Shown here: positions 22,424-33,900 of the stretch, piece after piece
Layout of the letters: each line of letters begins with the position of its first letter
Position numbering within the stretch: position 1 is the first letter of the stretch
NCBI GenBank assembly: GCA_026214975.1
Contig: CM047807.1
Location: 71,465,824-71,529,823, forward strand
Origin: Gentiana macrophylla
Lineage: Eukaryota; Streptophyta; Magnoliopsida; Gentianales; Gentianaceae
DNA length: 64,000 nucleotides
Direction of reading: 5' to 3'
Translations under genes and position numbers: made by a program
Notes under the pieces: model-generated
Told to the model about the DNA's origin: nothing
Databases searched by the model: none
What the model saw: the letters and a program-made list of their open reading frames with translations, nothing else

Positions 22424-24612
22424 TGTATGATATTTTACGACGGATCTGATATTATCGACTAATGCAGCTCAAACCAAAAAGATTTTGCGCATTTATCAAA
22501 AGAGAAGAGATTTAGATACTGGAGTTTCCCGGTGTGACACAGAAAAGATTAGAATTTTGGATGAGAAGAAGTCATCAAAAACAATTATTTTTCCGAATGC
22601 ACAAGTCGTCGAATTTACTGATTAGTAAATGTTATACCCAAGTATTACAATGCGAAAATAAAAATAAAGAAATGAGAAAGATGAAGAACAATTTATTATA
22701 ACTGACTGTGATTTAACAAACATAAATAAAAAAAAGCAAAAGAGAACAACAAGGATATGTAACCGGACGAGCTAATCTACATCCTTAAGACAATTATGCT
22801 CGGCAAAGTATCCACGGTTTAGCACTTGTCTTCCAGGATAACCCAATTACCTGTTCAGAATTGAGGTACTTCAACTCAACGAACTCGTGGTGCTTCAGAA
22901 TCTCTTCAACTAAAATGCAAGTGTTTAAGTGATTTTTGTGTTGTGTTTTTTTTTTCCCATTGCAAGAGAGGACCTTATATATATGAGGAAGGAGCAGCCT
23001 TGAAGTGTGTGAATTGATGGCAACTAAACCATCAGGTTGAAATTGCTTTGTATTAAAGCCATATGAGCTGAACTCTGAATCGAACTCGAACTGAACCCTG
23101 ACTCATACTCTCAGCTCAAATTTGATTTATTGGACTTGGATAATATCCAGATAAACTTTGTCCAAAAAAATATAATACTGCCTCAGGCCCAGAAGGCCCA
23201 TTCCCCAAAGCCCAAGCCCAAGCTCAAGCCCAAGGTTAATGGTCAATGGCACGAGCGGGCGGCGCGCGCGTGTGTGGTATTTTTTAGTAAACACTCAGCC
23301 CACTAAAACCACTCCGAGTTCTCTCCCTTTCTAAGAAATTATACCAACAACAAAACTTCCACCACTTAAATATCGAGGAAATATTAGCACATTTCCCAAT
23401 GTGGGATTAAGAAGTATGTCTTTTCAACTTCCTATTCACACCTTTTCATCTACCCACTTTAAGCCTTAATTTCTCATTCACCCGACATCCGAATTGAATG
23501 ATTCAAAACCTTATTTTCAACTACGTCTTACGTAGCTTCCAAAGTCATCACTAACTCTTGATAATATATATAAGAGTTATACCGAAACCGGCTCTCAAAG
23601 TGGTTACAAAAAATGATTCAAAAAATCATTTTAAAATGTTATAAAATATTTTACCTTTTATCCTCATATATCTCCAACAGTAAACACTGGTTTGAATTGC
23701 AGATTCCGATCAAACTAAAAGGAATTTGAACTTAATACCAAAAGTAAAGTTATAGATAAAAGTGTTGTCTGCAACATATCAAAAATTCAGATCATTTGAA
23801 TGTGTTTAACCTGTTCAAAACAGAAGAGGAAGAGAAAGTGATGCTGCAGATTTTCTGGACAGAGTGTCCGGTATCAACATGGATTTTCAGGACCATCCTC
23901 AATGAATATCGAGTTGATGTAAAAAGAGACATTGTAAAAAAGTCAATTTTTTACCTTGATGAAAATTTTCAAAATTTTTGGAGCAAGGGAAACAGTTTTA
24001 CGTGAAAGGAAAACACGGGGACGTAAATTATTCACCCGTGTTGCAAAGGTTAATCACAAAGATGATGAAAAGCATGTGTCAAGCAAGAAACTTTCAACAC
24101 TGGTAATTGAAACGAATAGGAAGCACTTGGCAAAGGTGGGGTTATACACTGGGTTCGTGTGGAACTCATCCCAAGCAAAGCAAGGTCAAAAGAATTTTTT
24201 ATAAACACAAACCAAGCAATAGTGAAAAGAGGGAGTTAAGGAAATGTAGAGTTGAGTTGGACCTCATTCTCTACAAGAATAGGTCTAGCCAAAGTGTAGG
24301 CTTCGACATCGAGGTGTAAGAGAAAGTTGAGAGGTCACAATAGGGAATGTAAAGAGAAATCAACCAAGAGGACCTCAACTTAAAGGTGTAGGCATAAGAC
24401 TCCGATCCCAAAGCTTACTTAGAGGGGTTTCACTTAATCCTAGGTGACATGGTTTGGTTTAAAGACTTCATCCGTAAGGATTGATTGCTTAACAGACTAA
24501 CTTACTAGTGATCCTTGTAGTTTTCTTAGCTGTCTATCAAGAAGAAAAGGTCAGCTATGCTGCTAAAGAGACTTATAAAATCCAAGTTAAGCTAGGAACT
24601 TAGACGTAAGAT
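22424..24612. other. Non-coding leader side of gypsy element
   Basis: No coding frame that I can support. 23185-23240 has a 'gcccaag' repeat cluster followed by 'ggcggcgcgcgcg'. The tract beside the primer site would be the untranslated leader. A separate solo LTR within 22630-23470 is possible but its ends could not be fixed. Confidence 0.35.
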
Positions 24613-24634
24613 AGTAACTTTTGCTCTGATACCA
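24613..24634 (-). other. Primer binding site, tRNA-iMet
   Basis: 'tgctctgatacca' on the plus strand, i.e. TGGTATCAGAGCA in element sense, is complementary to the 3' end of plant initiator tRNA-Met. It lies 2 bp from the right LTR. Confidence 0.85.
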
Positions 24635-24636
24635 AC

Positions 24637-26762
24637 TGTCACGCCCCGTTCCGGATACCGAGTACTTATCCGTCACGAACGCCCGGCATGCATATATTAA
24701 CTTTTAATAAATCAAAGTTAATATATACATAAGCCTATCACAATCAATCAGAGTAAAAGCGGAATAAATTAAATCTAAAAGCTTACTCGGAAAAGAAAGT
24801 CAAACGACAATCAAAATGATCAACAAGTCCCAAAATCTACGTCTAAGAAAACTGAAACGAGAAAACAACGAAATAAATGTTGTTTGGCTCATTACATCCC
24901 AAATGAAACGGAAACGGTACTAAGTCTATGTCTCAAAACAGAATTATTCAAAGTGCATAAGGTAAATGTCCAAATCATCGTAACTTTAGAGCTCAAGTAT
25001 CGGCTCTGTCAACTCCGTCATCATAACCCAAATCAACATCATCCAGTCAACCACCTTCTCGGGGTGGGAACAAAAGAGAGAAGAGGGGTAAGTACTTACG
25101 TACTTAGTAAAGGGTAGAAGAAACGATTACACAATATATATATATATATATATAACATACATCAAGATAAAGTCTACAATCGCTACCACATAGGTTGTAA
25201 TAGTAGAGCTCTCTCACCCTCTACTAGCTCCGTAGTATAACCTCACACAAATAAGATTTGTTACATCAATATCAAAGGACACTATGTATGGTGAAAATGC
25301 ACCATAACATGGTTTGCACCGCTCTGGGGGCATGGACTCGTGTTCCATGTGGGAGTTACACGTTGTCCCGTAGGAGCAGTAAGTGTCCCATGCTTCGATA
25401 TAAAAAATGTGCCTCATCAATGATATTGACGTTTTAGCTTTTAGACATCCACATATGTATTTACGAGTTTAGATCTATCCACCTGATTCATTCACATAAA
25501 GGCTTCCTAAGGACTTCTAGTCCTAGACATCTAGTTACACTACCTAGCACGTTGTAAAAGGATCATTGACTACTAAGTCGATGTCCCACAAGGCCTAAAC
25601 AACGCATTCCGGTGCTCCCACCTTCTCCCCGTAGAGGGTTTCAGTTGTGGTGCAGAACCAAGGCAACCAGAAGTCGAAGTTAGACATTGCCAATTAACAT
25701 TTAATGTCCCATAAAGACATACAAGGTACATCGTATCATAAAATACACTTAAAAGCACAAGATTAATATAATACTCTATCACCGTAAAATATACTACCCT
25801 TTTACTATAATCTTTAGACATAGATATTACCTTGTTGTACATACATTTTTTTGTACATAAATCAGGTAAAATTAATTACCGTACCTAATATCTATTTAAT
25901 CAACTATATCAATAATTCTCTTCTATTTTTTTCCTGGAAATCGAACTTCCCTTCTTTTTTTTCTTCTACACACCAATGTTGCATTCCTTCTATTATTTTT
26001 ATATTATTATTTTCTTTTTTCTTCTTTTCCAATCCGTCTGCAAGGTTCCTCCTACTTCATTTTTTTTCCCTTTCTTTTCTACGGCACCTACAGGCCAACA
26101 TCAAAAGCAATAGGCATCAAAGTCATATTTGTTTTCGGCAGTAGCAATAATAAAAATATATAAATAAACAACACAAAAATGAATAAATAAACAAATAATT
26201 AAATACGTTTGAACAAACATAATCCGTTTAAAAACACCCCTTACCTTTTGTATTTCAAAAGCGAATTCGAAAGCAAAACGGATAGTAAAAAGCTTCAATC
26301 CTCGATTTCAACATTTTCTACGAATCATCTACGATAATTGACCATTACACTAAGATTATGAACGGGTGTATAATTAGGGCTAAGAAAGAAAACTTACCGG
26401 AAAAAAAAAACGGCTAGTATCGAAACGATCGTCTCATCGCGGTGATCAATTTTTTTTACTATGGTCCGCACTGTAAATCAACCATTAAACCCCGAAATTA
26501 GAAAACAGCATCCGACCTTCTTTTTTTCCTTTGTACAGCGTCCCCTCCAATTTTGCTTCCAGAAAGAATTGCCGTGTACAAAACTAATAGTAATTTAGGT
26601 AATGTCCCCTTTTATACCCATTAATTAAAATCCATAAAAATAAATAACTAAATCCTTTTAATTAAATTTTTTTAAATTAAATAATTAAGTTAAATAATAA
26701 TTAGTTTATAGTACACATATCCAATTACCATTTTACCTTTTCTGAAAATTCGGAATGTTACA
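24637..26762 (-). repeat. Gypsy 5' LTR (right copy)
   Basis: 2126 bp partner of 11954-14122, starting 'tgtcacgccccgttccgg' and ending 'cggaatgttaca'. Differences from the left copy are scattered substitutions, homopolymer changes and the short TA tract. Confidence 0.9.
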
Positions 26763-26765
26763 TCG

Positions 26766-26853
26766 TAGGAGGTTGTGAAACGTAAAACGGTCACCTTATG
26801 GTTGTAGCACGTACCATCATGCTTCATAGGAATGTTCCAAAGTATTTGTGGAG
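26766..26853. repeat. 88 bp direct repeat, right flank of gypsy element
   Basis: Partner of 11866-11953 with only a few substitutions. Begins 3 bp after the right LTR end. Confidence 0.85.
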
Positions 26854-27059
26854 TGATGTCACTTAATAAATTGTATGCCTACCAAAACGTTACGTGGAGA
26901 TTCACCTTTTTGTGTCTTATTTCAATTTCCTTTGCCAGCAATTGTTTTCTTGTGCGTGTGTTATGTTCACAAACTTTGGTTTTTATTTGGGGGTTCGATA
27001 TTCTCAGATCTTTCTCGTATGTCTAGGGGAGGTTGACTTCACCGTTCAGATGGAATCTT

Positions 27060-27320
27060 CAGCCTTACATATCGTCCACAAGGGTCTGAAAACATGTAGG
27101 AATCATCGTAGGAACTTTCGTAGAAATTTTTTTCGGAATTTTGTTTGAAAGTCGCGTCGGAATTTTGTCGGAAAAATGCGTCGGAAATTTTGTCACAAAT
27201 TCTGTCGGAAAACTCGTCAAAATCGTTTTCCAATGGCCGTTTTTCCCACAATGCTCATTTTGTCGAAAAAACAAATTTCCGATGATTTTCCAGTCGGAAA
27301 ACCCGAAAATTCTAGTAGTG
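27060..27320. repeat. CACTA-like subterminal region and right end
   Basis: A cluster of diverged 'cgtcggaaattttgtcgg' motifs ends in 'tctagtagtg' (27311-27320), a CACTA-type terminus. No matching CACTACTAG left end is visible nearby, so this is an orphan end or a truncated element. The overlapping ORFs of up to 141 aa are products of the repeats. Confidence 0.55.
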
Positions 27321-27499
27321 AAACCTCTGACAAACCTGGTAAAGGTTCGGGATATTCTCGAAGCACCAACTCGACTATCATTATTGTCTACATGGTCCTC
27401 TGAGTAGTTACTCGACCCTCGGTATTCATTGGGTGTCTGAGTGTGTACTCGGCTCTTGGTCTTTTGATGACAGTTAAAATAGTATATCATACGGAATCA

Positions 27500-28915
27500 A
27501 CATTTCACCCATTATGAGCTAAAAATAGGTGTTTGGCCGATTATTGTGAGCCATTTGTGTTGAACACTATATGTTGGGTTCACGAGTCGAGTAATTGACA
27601 TTTCTTATTATTATCTCCAGATTTGGTATTATTTCATGTTTTATTGAGCTATTTTCAGGTAGCGAGATTTGGGCCAAGTGTTAATGAATAATTATGGAGT
27701 GTACTGGTTGAAGAATAACACCTAGGGTATTCCAGAAGCTTCAAAGTTAAGTTGGCAGAGAGAAAAAGACAAAATTTACCTCGCTTGAGCGAGCATGCCA
27801 CCGAGTAAGCAAGCATTCTATAAGCCGCGTAAACGCCTTTTCTTAGATGAAGGGTAGTTTTTTTTGGTTTTCTAAGTCGGTTTTACCGCTATAAATAAGA
27901 GGCACCTGACCTCAGTTTCAATGTACAAGTGTGGTACAAGTTCCACAAGACAAATACATTATACGCAATATAAGTTGTTCTTTTTTTCTTTTATTTTTCT
28001 ATGAGTGCTAGTCACGGATACGACGCATTCGCCACCTAGGGAGCGATCAGCGGAGGATATACACTCGGCTTCCAGGGTATGATTTTCCAGCTTTCTAGAT
28101 GTATATCTGTCTTTTGTGATGAGTTGGTTTTAATTGTTTTACATTAGTCCATCTATGTAGTAATTAGTTTATTTTACCCCGTTTATGTGTAGATATGAAA
28201 TGTTGGCGAATAAATCATGAAGTAGAGGTTGCGTTCTGTTGCTTAGGCGATGGTGTTTAATTATCGACTAAGTGAGATACCTAGTAAATCCTGTTTCATG
28301 ATAATCGGCACCAGCTACGTCTGATCGGCAAATTTTATTTACATATTTTTAGCCTGATAAACTATTTGCATGTTATCATAAATTAGCATTAAGGAGTCAT
28401 AATGACGTGTTAGTTCAGACATATTCTAGATCGATCTCTTGGAACGTGCTAGTCATTGTCGATAGCTGCTTGGGAGGTTCTCGGTCTTGAGCCCGATATC
28501 CTTAGTTCTTATTGTGTGTGGACTAATACGGCCTAAGGTAGGTTAGGGTCACATAGAACCTATTGTCCTTGCAAATAGAAGTAGCGTAATATTAGGGGTT
28601 AGAACCCGTTGCTGACGAAGAATTAAAATATACCAACGAGGAAGATCGATGCATGAATTGGGAGGAATAACTAATCACTAATAGTTAGGACTAATCATTA
28701 GAAACTCATAGAAGTGCATTTCTTTGTTTGCCCTTGCGTATCATTGCCACCATCGTTTACTTTGTACCATAGTTGGTTGTAGACTGCCCTAATTATTCTC
28801 AATCTTGGATTATTTGTGTCGTATGGGTCTTTGAGGATTCGACACCTTGATTCGCCTTTGCAATGATCTGATAGAACTAGTCCTATTTTTAGTATAAGTG
28901 ACCTGCACGCGATCA
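27500..28915 (+). repeat. Athila-type gypsy 5' LTR
   Basis: The 3' part (28510-28915) is repeated at 39855-40248, both ending 'gacctgcacgcgatca'. A TATA-like 'gctataaataagaggc' at 27889-27904 is followed by a leader, as expected for U3/R. The left end is uncertain. No primer site follows the end at 28915, so the 5' untranslated region and gag are deleted. Confidence 0.65.
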
Positions 28916-29153
28916 AGATGTATGCATATGATCTCTATGGACCATAAGAGGAAAGCAGTGGCTCAACCTCAGAGAATGTTGACACCCATTTGAAAGATGC
29001 TGTAAAGGAAGATATATTTAATATGTTGGAGATGGGAATCATATTCCCAATTGCTGATAGTGAGTGGGTTAGTCCCATTCATGTAATTCCAAAGAAGGCA
29101 GGATTTTTACTGTGCAAGCTAACAAATTCGATGAGTTAATCCCAGTGAGATTG
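28916..29153 (+). pseudogene. Gypsy reverse transcriptase, N-terminal part
   Basis: The frame shows 'HLKDAVKEDIFNMLEMGIIF' then 'SEWVSPIHVIPKKAGF', the conserved start of Athila/Tat-lineage RT. It is cut at 29153 by the 9 kb LARD-like element; RT resumes at 38139 with 'LITGQRVCIDFMKLNDAT'. A frameshift lies near 28983. Upstream protease and gag are missing. Confidence 0.8.
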
Positions 29154-30900
29154 TGAAGGATGCAGGTTCTTAGATCTAAACGAGTTAGATCTACGCACAG
29201 CAGATGGATCACGATTTATACAACACAATACATAATTAAAGGACTTAAACTACTACAAGGGGGTTAAGATCATGTTACCAATAGTAGGAAGAGAAGCCAA
29301 GATCTTCCGATGTGTTCTCCAAACGGTGGTTGGTGGAAACCCTTCTTGATATGAGAACCTCCTTGATATGCTTCCAAGAAAAACTCCAAGTTTTTCTCCA
29401 ACCGGGTGGAGCTAAGGATCGAACTCCTTAGCCTTTTTTCTCTATAAATTTCGTGGCCCTCTGTTCACCTAGGGCTCGGGGAGAACTCTCTTTTTATAAG
29501 CAAAATCCAAGAGAGAAAACCTATACCCAATCGGTTTAACAAAATAAAAGAGATAATTCTAATTATTATTATCCAATAAAAATAAGAGATAATTACAATC
29601 TTATAATAAGAAAATATAATTATCCTTATAGTTAAGAGATAAATAATAAATAAATTATTTTCTTTTAGTTATCCAATTAATTATTTAACAAATAAATAAC
29701 TAATTACGAATATGTCATTATCCAGAAAACTAATTTCTTGGAAAATCCAAGACATATTGGCGCCACACTAAGCTCACTGTGCCCACGTAAAAATGTCTTT
29801 TCATGTATTATATTATTTAGCCCAACTAAATAATATCCATGCATATCAATTAATTAGCCCACCCAATTAATTATCACTGAGGCCCAAATAACAAGATTAT
29901 TAGTCCGAATTACGAAGCCACATCGGGGACCATGGACTATAACCGTGAGCTCAATAATTAATTATTCATCAAACATAATATAATTATTAATTCCGGGATT
30001 ACGCCACCATAAACCCGAAACTGAACTCAACCGATTATAGATGTATACTTATACTCAACCCATAGAGTGAATAAGCGTCCATTGATATAATCACTACATA
30101 CGGATTAACACTCCATAGACTGTCCATTCGAGTGGGAAGTCTCCGTGAACCCGACTCAGAATATCTTATCCTTATTTACCATTAACCCCCTGATGATCAA
30201 TTAGTTCACATATCGACTAGTGATCAATTAGTCTAATATGAACTCCGGGATCGATCACTTTCTTAAGGCTAACAAATAAGGGGACTGTCTCTCTACTTCC
30301 CGCAGGAAGGAATGCATTCCATGTCTGTGAAAATCAGAAGTACTCACTCATCTGGAGATAGTGCCAATGAGAAGTGGCTTGGAACACATATTTAAGTGAA
30401 CCGTAACTAACACATCAAACTCTACCCGGGACAAGCAAACCACAGTGATCATTTCGGGATTAAGGTTGATCCATATATGATCATCTAATGATTTAATAAG
30501 ATTCCTCGATTACGGAATTATATCGAGAAATTCAGATTAAATCGGTCCATCTATATGAATGCCATCATATATAAATGCCCCACGTAGTACCCTATACCGA
30601 CAAATCCGGATAAGACTATCACACCCTAAGGTGTTAGGCGCATTATTGGTGTTTTAATCAAGAGACCCTAAACTCTGATTAAGTTCACCACGGACTAACA
30701 ATTTAAGTATATCACTACTAACTCAATCCTCACGTGTAATCCATACACTGAGTTAAGTGGTTACATCTGAGATATACTTAGGGTTTGCAAATTGATGTAT
30801 TACTTTACAAGCACAAAGCAAGTAACTAAGGTGAGATAAATTCTGTCATCCATTATTAAAAACAATTACACAAATTGTCTTTCGGGCACTACACCTAACA
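29154..30900 (-). repeat. LARD-like 3' LTR (left)
   Basis: 1747 bp, TGAAGGATGCAGG...ACACCTAACA on the plus strand. Nearly the same as 36375-38133, including 'atctaaacgagttagatcta' near the left end. Confidence 0.95.
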
Positions 30901-30916
30901 ATCTCCCACTTGAACG
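30901..30916 (-). other. Polypurine tract of LARD-like element
   Basis: Plus strand 'atctcccacttgaacg', i.e. CAAGTGGGAGAT next to TGTTAG in element sense, a standard copia-type plus-strand primer. Confidence 0.85.
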
Positions 30917-33900
30917 AAATGACATGCAACGATTGTTTTTTTAGAGCACACCCTTTCTTATCTTATTCACAACACTCTCCCACTTGCTCTAAAAGCAGAT
31001 GAGACATATCCATCAATGCCGTACCCTCCAAGCACTCGACTTGGTACACTGATTAGTTAGGTTGTCGACTCGAGACGATCTTTAGGATTGAAACGTTGCC
31101 GGTCCTTCCAATCAGGCGGTACTCTCTCTCAATATGCTTTTGACTTCTTATGACTGAGAAGATCCTTCTAAGCTATCTCTTCACTGTTTTCACAATGAAG
31201 TGATATCGGCTTATCAGACCTGGAATTACTCCCAGACCAAAAAAGAAATTCTAAGCACTATGAGTAACACTGAGCCCGAGATCAACTTAATGATCATCCT
31301 TAATCTGACTACAAGTTAGAATCAGTGTAGTCAACCATATTCAAGTTTGCACATGAATATTCAAGCATATGATCCCTCGTTCTCTAAAGATACTTGAGGA
31401 CGTACTAAACCGCTACTTATTGCTCGAATCCAAGATTCGATTGCAATTTACTCGTGTTAAGCTGACTTGCCCTTATCCAGAGAGACTCTATCCCATTTTC
31501 TCTTTATCCGAAGATTTGGAGAATCATTCCTGAGAGGTAGGGTAGGACCACTCTCGATGAATCTTTGCAACCAGATATGCATAATCATCTTATACAATAA
31601 GATAGGTGGGATAGCCAATGACTCATTCTCGTGAATTTGACCGAATCAGATTCTTAGAATATAGTCCAATTCTCTCATTCAGAGAATCTTGGCGTGTCAG
31701 TTTCCGACTTCAGATAGCACACACATGTTGTTTCCAACCGTTTTAGTGTTATCATTTATGAACACCAATACTACTAATTTACCAACATTGATACCCAGTC
31801 TACAAAAGACTTATCAATATTCTGGTCAAGTCCACATATTTTAAAACATGTGACTTTAAATGACTGAGAGGTTCTCTTAAATCCACAAAGGATATAAGCC
31901 CCGGCAGTCATCTTGCCGTTTGTTCTAACCAAGACCCTTCTGTTCCGACTGAATTCAGAATCCGTTTTTGGCAAGAAAGTCTCAGGGTATCACCCCTATT
32001 TTCCGCTTTCTAACGAAATCTGGCAAGACTGAGTGGTGAGAGAGTTCAAGGTCTGGTTAACTCTCTCCTTTTTAGGAAATCACCCCTCTTCCACTCAGCT
32101 TTGCGCTGAAAGTTTAAACTGTCCTATTCATCCGACTCTTTTCCGCGTAGATCCAATTGCTCCCACTGGGCCTGAGACACTCAAGTGGTTCTACAAGAGG
32201 TTGAACAGAACTGGAGTACCAAATCTCCATTCACAGGGATAAGGTTTTGAACAAACTTCTACGATCGAGAATCCTATACACCCTCTACCAAGAGCCATAG
32301 GTTATCAATCACCCAAAGAGATCAGAAAGTCCACAAAACCATAATGGGTCAACGGTTAAACCATACTCCCACTGCGTCTTGGGTGGATTGACATTCTGAT
32401 CTAGTAGTATTTATCAGTGTAATCATCAACAACCGATGTTGGACGTGGTCTGATTAAATCAGATAGTAACTTCCTTGAGTAACCGTACTCCAAGGTCTAT
32501 GTTTGTTAACTATGTATTCTTTCAGAAAGGGTGTGACAGTCCAACCGTCACTTTCTGATCTCAAGAATCTTATAACCAACCTTCACTCGTCACATTAAGA
32601 TATTTCATGAATAGTTAAAATCTGAACGTATGCGCAAAATCTCCAGTCCTACCTTCAAGCATTAAATGCTAAATGCCTACATTTACGGAAGTGGTGTGAA
32701 CCGAATTCACTCCTTATCCATAAATTCACTAGCATCTTCTAGGTAGACTTCTCGGTTTACATAATAATGTTAACCGTTATTTTGCAACCAATTATCTTAA
32801 TCGAGTTTAGCAGTGTATTGTAGTACATCAATAACTATATAGGGCAAGTCTATGGTTTCTTTCTCAGTGAGAAACATTCCACTAGGAGGCAGGCTGAGCA
32901 TCAGTCCCAAGACTATGCTATAGCCTATTTATGAGCATGTAATACTCTATTCTCTGCTAAAATCAGAGACTCATCCTCGTATTCTTTTGATAAACTAAAT
33001 CGCGCTTTAGAGTAGTTATCGAGACAAAATGTCACCACTCAAAAACTCCCACTAGCTTGTGTCTCTCACTAGACCCGAAGGTCATGATGAACAAGCTATG
33101 TTACCCTTCAAATCTATTAACCTCTCCCGATTGAAAGGAAACTTAGTCATTGTTCCTTTGAGATAGTGTTCCTAGACTCGAGATAGGAATCACCCTTAGC
33201 CGGTCGTCGGTCTTATCTCAGGATACATGCACTAATTAATAGATATTGAAGGGTCTTTTATCTTCATTCGAAACCTTTTACCTTTAATAGTTTTAGATGT
33301 GTTACACATACCTATTCACTTTTCTTAGTGGTTCTGTCTTTATCAAGCAAAAGTCCGAGTCATGATTCGCACTACAAATGTCATCTTCACTTCGTTTAAG
33401 GCAACCAGAGTATCGAGATGAAAGTGAATCCATTCGTTTCAACGAATCAGTAAACAGAAAATTAAATTTTTCGTGATATTCAAGGATAGAATCAAATTCA
33501 TTTCCTTATATCACTCCCACTATTATTATAGCCAAATAATCGCCCGTTGTCTACTTTATTAATTGTTAATGCACGCGACTTCCTTGTTCTTCCAAAGAAC
33601 TAAGCTACCGAGTCAAGTTACTCGACTTAAGAAAGTCGCTAAGATTCATTGGTTAAGTGATCCGAAATCACTTTCCTTATCCTATACTTTCTATAATTAA
33701 TTTTTCGGTTTAGCCTCAAAACTTTAGTTAAGATGATTAACACTTATAGACATTCTTTCCCATTCTCAACTTTCCTTAAAAGGAAATAGTCTTGAATAGC
33801 AGTTCAATTGAGTAGACACTACTCGTGAACTGTGGGATGTATAATGAAAGTGTTACCCAGTGGGACTAATTTTCAAATAAATTAGAAAAACAACAGATAA

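Larger units (their letters stand above)
11954..26762 (-). mobile_element. Ty3/gypsy element, minus strand, with nested inserts
   Basis: Two direct LTRs of 2.1-2.2 kb (11954-14122 and 24637-26762). In element orientation they start TGTA(G/A)CAT and end in GTGACA. A tRNA-iMet primer site lies beside the right LTR and a polypurine tract beside the left one, so transcription runs leftward. Only the pol C-terminus can be read (14.1-15.3 kb). The rest of the interior is non-coding or consists of two younger DNA transposons (16518-16962 and 17637-22423). The LTR style and integrase tail resemble Del/Tekay chromoviruses. Gag, protease and RT were not found, so the copy is non-autonomous or dead. Confidence 0.85.

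Noticed and set aside
22629..23470. Solo LTR with 'gcccaag' repeats
   Set aside because: Composition is suggestive but no TG..CA ends with a target duplication could be found.
27039..27490. Overlapping ORFs of up to 141 aa on both strands
   Set aside because: They come from the CGTCGGAAA-type subterminal repeats of a CACTA end and are open on several frames at once.
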